This document shows positions 6,322 to 12,832 of a stretch of 14,586 bases of DNA, piece after piece. The stretch spans positions 1 to 14,586 of the forward strand of contig JAITSR010000079.1 in the NCBI GenBank assembly GCA_031287655.1, written 5' to 3'. The notes beneath the pieces were generated by a model, which did not search any database, was not told the DNA's origin, and saw only the letters and a list, made by a program, of their open reading frames with translations. Made by a program: the position numbers and the translations under genes. Every line of letters begins with the position of its first letter. Position 1 is the first letter of the stretch. Source of the DNA: Clostridiales bacterium. Lineage in GTDB: Bacteria > Bacillota > Clostridia > WRLR01.

Positions 6322-8292
6322 GTGACGGAAAACAACATGGAACGCAGCATGGAAAACACATTCACAGGCGCCACAGGAAACGGCGGGGAAAGCATGCGTG
6401 AGAGCGGCGCGCAGGCCGCGCAGGCCGCGCCGGTCGGCATCGCGGATCGGCGTAAAACGCCGCAGACAGTCAGCCATATCCGAAACATCGCGATCATCGC
6501 GCATGTCGACCACGGCAAGACGACGCTCGTCGACAGCATGTTTCGTCAGAGCGGAATCTTCCGCAGCAACGAGCAGGTGCGCGAGCGCGTGATGGACTCG
6601 AACGATCTTGAGCGCGAGCGCGGGATCACGATCCTCGCGAAGAACACCGCCGTCCGCTACGGCGACGTAAAAATCAACATCGTCGACACGCCCGGCCACG
6701 CCGACTTTGGCGGTGAGGTCGAGCGCGTTTTGAAAATGGTCAACGGCGTGCTGCTGCTCGTCGACTCGTTCGAGGGCCCGATGCCGCAGACGCGTTTTGT
6801 GCTAAAAAAGGCCTTGGAGTTGGAGCTCGTCCCGATCGTCGTGATCAACAAGGCGGACAGGCCCGACGCGCGCCCCCCGGAGGTCGTCGACGAGGTGCTG
6901 GACCTCTTTATCGAGCTCGGCGCGGACGAGGATCAGCTGGAATTCCCGGTCGTGTACGCATCCGCGCGGGACGGCTGGGCGACGCTCGACGCGCTGGAAA
7001 ACGGCGAGACGCTCGCGCCCCTCTTTGAGACGATCCTCGAGACGGTCCCGTCGCCGACGGGCTATCCCGACGAGCCCTTTCAGGTTCTGATCTCAAATAT
7101 CGACTATGACGAGTACGTCGGCCGGATCGCGGTCGGCCGGATTGAGCGCGGTTCGGCGCGCTACGCCCAGCAGGTGGTCGTTTGCGGGCGCGACGGCGGC
7201 TCGCACAACGAGAAGATCACGCGGCTCTATTCGTTTGACGGTTTAAAGCGCGTCGAGGTGCAGGAGGCGGAGCTCGGGGACATCGTCGCGATCGCGGGTC
7301 TCGGGGACATCAACATCGGCGACACGGTATGCGACGTCGCGGCTCCGGAGCCCCTCCCCTTCGTCAACATCGACGAGCCGACGATCGCGATGACGTTTTC
7401 CGTCAACAACAGCCCGTTCGCGGGGCGCGAGGGCACATACGTCACCTCCCGGCATCTGCGCGACCGGCTGTTCCGGGAGATCGAGACAAACGTGAGTATG
7501 CGCGTCGAGGAAACGGACTCGCCAGAGGCGTTCAAGGTGTCCGGGCGCGGCGAGCTCCACCTTTCGATCCTGATCGAGACGATGCGCCGCCAAGGCTATG
7601 AGTTCCAAATTTCAAAGCCCAAGGTGATCATGAAGGAGCTCGGCGGGCAGCAGCACGAACCGGTCGAACATCTGACGGTCGACGTGCCGGAGGAATTTGT
7701 CGGCGTGACGATCGAAAAGCTCGGCGCGCGCAAAGGCGAGATGATCAACATGCACCCGAACGCGGGCGGCTACACGCGGCTCGAGTTTCTCGTACCGGCC
7801 CGCGGGCTGATCGGCTTTCGCTCGGAGTTTTTGACAGACTCCAAGGGAAATGGTATCATGAATCATGTGTTTCACGGCTTTGAGCCGTTCAAAGGAGAGA
7901 TCGCGACGCGCACGCGCGGCTCCCTCGTCGCGTGGGAGACCGGCGAAACCGTCACATACGGGCTCTACAACGCGCAGGACCGCGGGGCGCTGTTCATCTC
8001 GCCCGGCACACGCGTCTACGAGGGCATGATCGTCGGCGAAAACGCGCGCGAGGACGATATGGCGATCAACGTCTGCAAGCGCAAACACGTCACAAACATG
8101 CGGGCATCGGGTTCCGACGAGGCGATGCGCCTTGTGCCGCCGCGTCTTTTGACGCTCGAGCAGGCGCTGGAATTTATCGCGGACGACGAGCTCGTCGAGG
8201 TCACGCCGCAGAACATCCGCCTGCGAAAGCGCATCTTGGACACGGAGCTGCGCGCAAAGGCGCGGAGCCGCCTGCTCGCGACAGAGGCATAA
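6322..8292 (+). CDS. typA: Translational GTPase TypA (BipA)
   Basis: TypA is a ribosome-associated GTPase related to EF-G, involved in ribosome assembly and stress or cold adaptation. All G motifs are present (numbering from the ATG at 6307): AHVDHGKT (65-72), RERGIT (103-108), DTPGH (127-131), NKAD (181-184) and SAR (219-221). The TypA-specific C-terminal domain is evident in the segments VPARGLIGFRSEF and YNAQDRGALFISPG and in NVCKRKHVTNMRASGSDE. The protein carries about 50 residues before the usual start region (HIRNIAIIAHVDHG), rich in Ala, Gly, Glu and Asn. I prefer the GTG at 6322 because GGAAGGA ends 6 nt upstream. ATG codons at 6307, 6337 and 6394 are alternatives, and the extension is at least about 28 residues in every case. 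mltG follows after 25 bp, suggesting one operon. Confidence 0.96.
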   Translation: MTENNMERSMENTFTGATGNGGESMRESGAQAAQAAPVGIADRRKTPQTVSHIRNIAIIAHVDHGKTTLVDSMFRQSGIFRSNEQVRERVMDSNDLERERGITILAKNTAVRYGDVKINIVDTPGHADFGGEVERVLKMVNGVLLLVDSFEGPMPQTRFVLKKALELELVPIVVINKADRPDARPPEVVDEVLDLFIELGADEDQLEFPVVYASARDGWATLDALENGETLAPLFETILETVPSPTGYPDEPFQVLISNIDYDEYVGRIAVGRIERGSARYAQQVVVCGRDGGSHNEKITRLYSFDGLKRVEVQEAELGDIVAIAGLGDINIGDTVCDVAAPEPLPFVNIDEPTIAMTFSVNNSPFAGREGTYVTSRHLRDRLFREIETNVSMRVEETDSPEAFKVSGRGELHLSILIETMRRQGYEFQISKPKVIMKELGGQQHEPVEHLTVDVPEEFVGVTIEKLGARKGEMINMHPNAGGYTRLEFLVPARGLIGFRSEFLTDSKGNGIMNHVFHGFEPFKGEIATRTRGSLVAWETGETVTYGLYNAQDRGALFISPGTRVYEGMIVGENAREDDMAINVCKRKHVTNMRASGSDEAMRLVPPRLLTLEQALEFIADDELVEVTPQNIRLRKRILDTELRAKARSRLLATEA

Positions 8293-8317
8293 GCCGCAAA
8301 ATAAGGATTGATTTTTC

Positions 8318-9424
8318 ATGGCGCGTTCTCGGAGAGGTCATAAATATGTCAGCGGGCTCCTGACGTTCGGTCTCGTGCTGTTGCTGCTGCTCGTGGCGGT
8401 GAGCGTCGGCGCGATGCTTTCCTATTCGTATGTAAAACGCGTCCAAGAGAATTTTAAGAATCCGAAGGAGATCGTAATCCCCGCGAGCGAGCGCATGTAC
8501 ATCGACATCCCGCGCGGCTCCCGGACCGGCGACATCGCGGACATTTTGGAGGAAAACGGCCTGATCAAGTACGCGCAGGTCTTTAAAATTCTCTCGAAAA
8601 TCAACGGCTACGACGGGAGCTATAAATCGGGGACGCACATCGTCAGCAAGGATTTGAATTACGAGGAACTGATGATGGTCCTCAAAGGCAACCCGGAAAT
8701 ACTGCGGCTGACCTTCCCGGAGGGTATGAACGCGCGGCAGTTCTATCAGAGTTTTTCGGATTCGGCGCTGACGCACGGCAAGGAGCTCAAGCAGTACATC
8801 GAGGCCGCCGACACGGAGTTTGATTACGCGTTCCTTGCGGAGCTGCCCGCGAGGCCGGACCGGTTGGAGGGCTACCTGTTCCCCGACACCTACGATTTTG
8901 ACCTGAACGCGACGCCGAAGCAGATTATCGCGATGTTTTTGGATAACTTCGAAAGGAAACTCACGGAGGAACACTACGCGCGCGCGGACGAAATCGGACT
9001 GACAATGGATCAGGTAATCATACTCGCGTCGATCATCGAGCGCGAGGCCAAGAGCGAGGCGGACCGCTTTCTCGTGTCCGGCGTGTTCCACAACCGTTTG
9101 AACAGCGCGGACGAGGGGATGCGGCGGCTCCAGAGCTGCGCGACGATCCAGTATGTCTACTATCAGCGCAACGGCATCATGCTCCGGCGCATCTCCGACG
9201 GGAACACAAAGATCGTCGACCCGTACAACACCTATCTGCACGCGGGGCTCCCCCCCGGCCCGATCAGCAATCCCGGGATTTCGTCGATCAACGCCGCGCT
9301 CTACCCCGAGGAAACGGATTATCTCTACTTTGTGGCGAGGGGCGACGGCACGCATGTGTTTTCGCGGACGTATGAGGAACATCAGGCCGCGATCCTTGAA
9401 TACGGGCTGAATTTATTGCCTTAA
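8318..9424 (+). CDS. mltG: Endolytic murein transglycosylase MltG (YceG-like)
   Basis: MltG is a membrane-anchored lytic transglycosylase that cleaves nascent glycan strands inside the chain and so ends peptidoglycan polymerisation. The 368 residues start with a short basic cytosolic tail and one membrane helix (about 12-34). A LysM-like segment follows (about 55-125: IPRGSRTGDIADILEENGLI), then the catalytic YceG domain. The probable catalytic glutamate is E241 in ASIIEREA. Other family signatures are EGYLFPDTYDF (184-194), the FHNRL segment (257-261), the RRLQSCATIQY segment and LPPGPISNPG near the C-terminus. Length is normal for the family. An AAGGA at 8303-8307 precedes the ATG by 10 nt. 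It lies 25 bp after typA and 63 bp before the U32 gene. Adjacency of mltG to U32 genes recalls the yrrL-yrrM-yrrN-yrrO cluster of Bacillus subtilis. Confidence 0.95.
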   Translation: MARSRRGHKYVSGLLTFGLVLLLLLVAVSVGAMLSYSYVKRVQENFKNPKEIVIPASERMYIDIPRGSRTGDIADILEENGLIKYAQVFKILSKINGYDGSYKSGTHIVSKDLNYEELMMVLKGNPEILRLTFPEGMNARQFYQSFSDSALTHGKELKQYIEAADTEFDYAFLAELPARPDRLEGYLFPDTYDFDLNATPKQIIAMFLDNFERKLTEEHYARADEIGLTMDQVIILASIIEREAKSEADRFLVSGVFHNRLNSADEGMRRLQSCATIQYVYYQRNGIMLRRISDGNTKIVDPYNTYLHAGLPPGPISNPGISSINAALYPEETDYLYFVARGDGTHVFSRTYEEHQAAILEYGLNLLP

Positions 9425-9487
9425 TGCAGAATGCGGGATATGGAATATGGGGTAAGTTTATTTCATTAAAGGGGGCGGCTATAGGCT

Positions 9488-10939
9488 GTGGTTGAACTGC
9501 TCGCGCCGGCGGGCGATCTTGAAAAGCTGAGGACCGCGTTTTTGTATGGCGCGGACGCGGTGTATGTCGGCCTCGAAGGGCTTTCCCTGCGCGGCGCGGC
9601 GGGCAGCATGGACGGGCGGGCGCTGCGGGAGGGCGTTTTTTACGCGCATGAGCGCGGCAAGAAGGTCTATGCCGCGCTGAATCTTTTTGCCCGGAATACC
9701 GACATCGGCGCGGCGCAAAAAACCGCGGCGCTTCTGGCGGACGCCGGGGCGGACGCCGCGATCGTGTCGGACCCCGGCGTCTTTGCGATCCTGCGGCGGT
9801 TTGCCCCGGAGCTTCCGATCCACATCAGCACGCAGGCGAACTGCACGAATTACGAGAGCGCGGCCTTTTGGCACGGGCTTGGCGCAAAGCGCGTCGTGCT
9901 CGCGCGGGAACTCCCCCTCACGGAGATCGCGGAAATCCGGGCGCGCGCGCCAAAGGCGCTGGAACTCGAGATGTTCGTCCACGGCGCAATGTGCGTATCC
10001 TATTCGGGCCGCTGCCTGATCAGCAGCTATCTGACGGGGCGGGACGCGAACCGCGGCGACTGCGCCCAGCCGTGCCGCTGGTCTTACAGCCTTGTCGAGG
10101 AGAGACGTCCGGGCGAGTATATGCCGGTGGTCGAGGACGGCGCCGGGACATATCTTTACAACGCAAAGGACCTCTGTCTGATCGGGCATTTGCCGCAGGT
10201 GCTCGCGAGCGGCGTTACGAGCCTGAAAATCGAGGGGCGCATGAAAAGCGCCTACTACGTCGCGACCGTCGTCTCGGCCTACCGCGCGGCGCTCGACGAT
10301 TACGAACGCGCCGGCCGTGGGGCTGCGGCCTATAAGCCGGACCCGGCGCTGCTCGCGGAAGTGTCGAAGACCAGTCATCGGGCGTTTACGACGGGCTTCG
10401 CGTTCGGACCCGCAGACGGCGCCGCGGGCATGGTAGGCGACAGGGCCGCACACGAGGCGGGCCGCGGGGCCGCGAGTGCGAGCGGCGGGATTGGCGGCGC
10501 GGACGGCGCCGACGGCGAGGTTGACGGCGCGGACGGCGGCGGGATGCAGAGTTTTGCGGGCGCGGCTTATATCCGCGCGTATGACGTCGTTGCGGTCGTG
10601 CGCTCCTGCGACGCCGCGACATGCCTTGCCGAGGTCGAGCAGCGCAACCGCTTTTTTGCGGGCGACGCGATCGAAGTGATGGTCCCGCTCGCGGGGTACT
10701 TTTGCGACACGGTTCGGGACCTGACGGACGTACACGGTACGCCGATCAGCGCCGCGCCGCACGCGCAGATGACGGCGCGTCTGCGTCTCTCGCGCCCCGT
10801 GCCGCCCGGCGCGATCCTTCGCAAAGCGACCTCCGCGCCGTCTGCGGCATCTGTTGAATCCGTCACATCTGCGACATCTGCTGAATCCGCTGCATCCGTC
10901 CCAGCCGGACGAAAATATTTACATGGGGACCCTTCTTAA
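9488..10939 (+). CDS. Peptidase U32 family protein, probable RNA hydroxylation factor (TrhP/YrrO-like)
   Basis: The U32 family was named as peptidases, but RlhA and TrhP members hydroxylate 23S rRNA or tRNA uridine 34. The N-terminal VELLAPAGDLEKL and YGADAVYVG match the family opening. The full PROSITE-type U32 signature is at 161-178 (E.F..GA.C....G.CLIS), and four cysteines (C169, C176, C192, C196) are placed as in Fe-S-binding members. KIEGRMKS follows at 247-254, and YIRAYDVVAVV with VEQRNRF marks the C-terminal beta domain. Between them, residues about 308-354 form a Gly/Ala/Asp low-complexity linker. The last 35 residues are an atypical Ser/Ala-rich tail. The start is a GTG, with AAGGGGG about 12 nt upstream. 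Position after mltG supports a TrhP-like role, but the methyltransferase gene trmR (yrrM), which lies between them in B. subtilis, is absent here. The stop overlaps the fic stop on the other strand. Confidence 0.88.
   Translation: MVELLAPAGDLEKLRTAFLYGADAVYVGLEGLSLRGAAGSMDGRALREGVFYAHERGKKVYAALNLFARNTDIGAAQKTAALLADAGADAAIVSDPGVFAILRRFAPELPIHISTQANCTNYESAAFWHGLGAKRVVLARELPLTEIAEIRARAPKALELEMFVHGAMCVSYSGRCLISSYLTGRDANRGDCAQPCRWSYSLVEERRPGEYMPVVEDGAGTYLYNAKDLCLIGHLPQVLASGVTSLKIEGRMKSAYYVATVVSAYRAALDDYERAGRGAAAYKPDPALLAEVSKTSHRAFTTGFAFGPADGAAGMVGDRAAHEAGRGAASASGGIGGADGADGEVDGADGGGMQSFAGAAYIRAYDVVAVVRSCDAATCLAEVEQRNRFFAGDAIEVMVPLAGYFCDTVRDLTDVHGTPISAAPHAQMTARLRLSRPVPPGAILRKATSAPSAASVESVTSATSAESAASVPAGRKYLHGDPS
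10848..10901 (+). repeat. Imperfect 27-bp tandem duplication in the U32 gene 3' end
   Basis: Two 27-bp units (10848-10874 and 10875-10901) share CATCTG, a variable base, then TGAATCCG and further bases. They encode the Ser/Ala/Glu-rich tail with repeated SAESA/SVESV words. The tail lies outside the conserved U32 fold, so the repeat probably arose by local duplication. Confidence 0.6.
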
Positions 10940-11697
10940 TCCTCGGGACGACGATTTTTAAGGTTTTCGGACTGCTCCGCGATTTCAATGTACCGTTTGA
11001 GCTCATAAATGGCGTATTCTCCAATAAGCCCGGTCATTTTTGAGACGTCGCCATCGTTTTCGCGGTAATGGTTAAAACAGCCGTAATACTTCGTCCTGTC
11101 CGAAAACTTAATGTTGACGGGCGGGTAGCCCTCTTTCATCAATTCAAGGTTGAGCAGCAGCCGGCCCGCGCGCCCGTTTCCGTCAATGAAAGGATGGATC
11201 GTTTCAAATCTTAAATGAAAAACCGCGGCTCTCTCCACAACGTGGAGCTTTTGCATTTCGCCGCCGTAATCAAGCATCAGGCGCTCCATTCGGGCAGGCA
11301 CTTCAAACGGCTGACAAGGGTAGAAAGCGCCGACCCTGACGGGAACGCTCCTGTACACGCCCTTATCCGTCTGTCTGTCCATCAGGACAAGGGCGTGTAT
11401 ATCCTTGATAATCTTTTCAGATACGGGGATTTTGTTTTTGACTAAATCTTCAACATAATAATAAGCGTCCCTGTGTCCGATGGCTTCAAGATGGTGCTTT
11501 AACGGTTTGCCGCCGACCGTAACGCCCTCTTTCAGCACAAGCGCGGTTTCCTCAAGCGTGAGCGTACTGCCCTCTATCGCGTTTGAATTGTAGGTATAAT
11601 CAATCATAAAATCTTCGGACAACCGCTCGACACTTTCCGGAGATAACGGCCTTATCCTTTGCAGCTTGCCGTAAAGATCATCAAGTTCGCGGAACAT
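10936..11697 (-). CDS. Fic family protein (class II, N-terminal inhibitory motif)
   Basis: Fic proteins usually transfer AMP from ATP to hydroxyl side chains of target proteins. The 253 residues contain the complete active-site motif HPFIDGNGRAGR (168-179), with the catalytic H168. The inhibitory motif [S/T]xxxE[G/N] is SNAIEG (38-43), N-terminal to the Fic core, which defines a class II self-inhibited enzyme. The YRSVPVRVGAFYP segment (about 115-127) matches the flap before the active site. The frame is open upstream to 12078, but those codons are the yaaA region in another frame. The ATG at 11697 has a textbook AAGGAGG 7 nt upstream. Local GC is clearly lower than around it: 17 of 60 bases from 11401 are G or C. 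It follows yaaA on the same strand with a 52-bp gap and lacks a separate antitoxin gene. Horizontal acquisition is likely. Confidence 0.92.
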   Translation of the reverse strand: MFRELDDLYGKLQRIRPLSPESVERLSEDFMIDYTYNSNAIEGSTLTLEETALVLKEGVTVGGKPLKHHLEAIGHRDAYYYVEDLVKNKIPVSEKIIKDIHALVLMDRQTDKGVYRSVPVRVGAFYPCQPFEVPARMERLMLDYGGEMQKLHVVERAAVFHLRFETIHPFIDGNGRAGRLLLNLELMKEGYPPVNIKFSDRTKYYGCFNHYRENDGDVSKMTGLIGEYAIYELKRYIEIAEQSENLKNRRPED

Positions 11698-11704
11698 GGC
11701 TAAA

Positions 11705-11711
11705 CCTCCTT
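11705..11711 (-). promoter_or_regulatory. Ribosome binding site of fic
   Basis: AAGGAGG on the minus strand, 7 nt before the ATG at 11697, is the most canonical Shine-Dalgarno sequence in the window. It fixes the fic start and rules out the long upstream extension of the same frame. Confidence 0.85.
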
Positions 11712-11749
11712 TATCAGTCCTTTCAAACTCTCTGAATCTTACTTCGCCC

Positions 11750-11959
11750 CTATATTTCCTCTCGCAAAGACTCGTACATAATTTCAGGTGGTTCCACCAT
11801 TGTGGGGTCGTCAATGGACCCACAAAGTGAGCGCAGTATTTCGTGGCGTTTGTCCTGTGATGCCTCCGGCGAGTCCGAATTTTCCTCAAAATCTTCAAGC
11901 GGCGCATCAAAATCGTCCGACATCCATATTTTACCTTCCCAGCCTCCCAGTTTAGGCGT
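11750..11959 (-). other. Antitoxin-like tail segments fused in frame to YaaA
   Basis: YaaA residues 292-317 (11882-11959) contain GKIWMSDDFDAPLEDF, which resembles the C-terminal tail of small antitoxins usually paired with PIN-domain toxins. Residues 327-360 (11750-11854) contain LCGSIDDPTMVEPPEI and end in LREEI, resembling the tail of a second type of small antitoxin. Neither has its DNA-binding N-terminal part, and no internal start with a good ribosome binding site was found. The DNA here is less GC-rich than the yaaA core. The family assignment rests on recollection of typical tails, not on an alignment. Confidence 0.45.
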
Positions 11960-12832
11960 TTTGCGTTCAGTGTGTTCAGGCAAAGCGGGCGCAAACTCGG
12001 GCGGCGCGGCCGGCTTGACGAACACGAGCTCCCGTTCGCGCGAGAGACCCGGGATATAGCGGTAACCGTCCGCGTCAAATTCTTTTAACCCCTCCGGCTC
12101 CGTGACGCGGTTCTTGACGATATAGCGCGCCATCAGCCCTCGCGCGGCGCGCACGGTCGAGACGGTACCGCGCGCGCCCCCCGGTCTGCCGATCAGGAAG
12201 CGGCATGTGACGACGGTGTCGCCGGGGCGCAGAAACGCCGTGACGAGCCGCGCATACTCCGCGGACGCAATGTTGACGACGACGTCGCCGTTTCGGAACA
12301 GCTCCCGGTAGAGCCGGTCTCCCCAAAACGTGTAAAGGTCCGCTCCGCCGGGGGAAAAATCCCGACCAAGCCCGAGTCTGTGCGGCATTATACCGTCGAG
12401 CGGGCGCAGAAGGCCATAGAGCGCGCTCAAAATCCGCAAATGCCCCTGTGCGAACGCAAATTCCTCCGCCGAAAAATCCTGCGGGGCCATGCTGCGGTAC
12501 GCCGCGCCGTAAAACGCGAGAAGCGAGGGCGAGGGCGAAGGCAGAGGCGCGCCGCTGTTCCGAAAAAAGTCCTGATAGGCGCGATAGAGTTCGAGTGCGC
12601 GTTCGGGCCGCACATCAAGCAGGCTTTCAAGCTGCCATGGGCTGAGTATGCGCAGCTGTTTTACCAGCGCGCGCGTCTCCTTAGGAAACAGCGGCGCACT
12701 GCCGCGCGGCATCGTTGGGGGCAGTTCCGCGGCAGGCGGCGCATTGCCGCGCGGCTCGGCTGGGTGTGTCGCGGAACCGGGGGAAACGCTTGGCGCGCGC
12801 GTGTTGCGCGCCGGTGAAAGGATCGCAATCAT
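11750..12832 (-). CDS. yaaA: Peroxide stress protein YaaA (UPF0246) with antitoxin-like C-terminal extension
   Basis: YaaA-family proteins lower intracellular free iron and protect DNA and protein during peroxide stress. The family signatures are present: the MIAILSPAR start, SALYGLLRPLDGIMPHRLGLG (136-156, split by the writer only here), NIASAEY (187-193), ARGLMARYIVKNRV (230-243) and DGYRYIPGLS..RELVFVK near 255-273, where homologues normally end. This copy has 360 residues against about 250-260 usually. Two parts account for the excess: a Pro/Ala-rich insert at about 12-46, and a C-terminal extension from about 275 to 360. The extension contains two segments resembling antitoxin tails (see the separate entry). 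The ATG at 12832 overlaps the rnz stop as ATGA. The frame is open 49 codons further upstream, but that stretch is the rnz 3' end. Function of the extended protein is unproven. Confidence 0.88.
   Translation of the reverse strand: MIAILSPARNTRAPSVSPGSATHPAEPRGNAPPAAELPPTMPRGSAPLFPKETRALVKQLRILSPWQLESLLDVRPERALELYRAYQDFFRNSGAPLPSPSPSLLAFYGAAYRSMAPQDFSAEEFAFAQGHLRILSALYGLLRPLDGIMPHRLGLGRDFSPGGADLYTFWGDRLYRELFRNGDVVVNIASAEYARLVTAFLRPGDTVVTCRFLIGRPGGARGTVSTVRAARGLMARYIVKNRVTEPEGLKEFDADGYRYIPGLSRERELVFVKPAAPPEFAPALPEHTERKTPKLGGWEGKIWMSDDFDAPLEDFEENSDSPEASQDKRHEILRSLCGSIDDPTMVEPPEIMYESLREEI

Noticed and set aside
8201..9382. A 393-codon open frame on the minus strand opposite mltG
   Set aside because: The plus strand encodes a complete MltG with its catalytic motif. 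The antisense product has no family features.
9479..10762. A 427-codon open frame on the minus strand opposite the U32 gene
   Set aside because: Its product is Arg/Ala/His-rich with no recognisable motif, and the opposite strand carries the full U32 signature. High GC opens such antisense frames.
11698..12078. Upstream extension of the fic frame
   Set aside because: These codons overlap the yaaA coding region in another frame, and the canonical AAGGAGG places the fic start at 11697.
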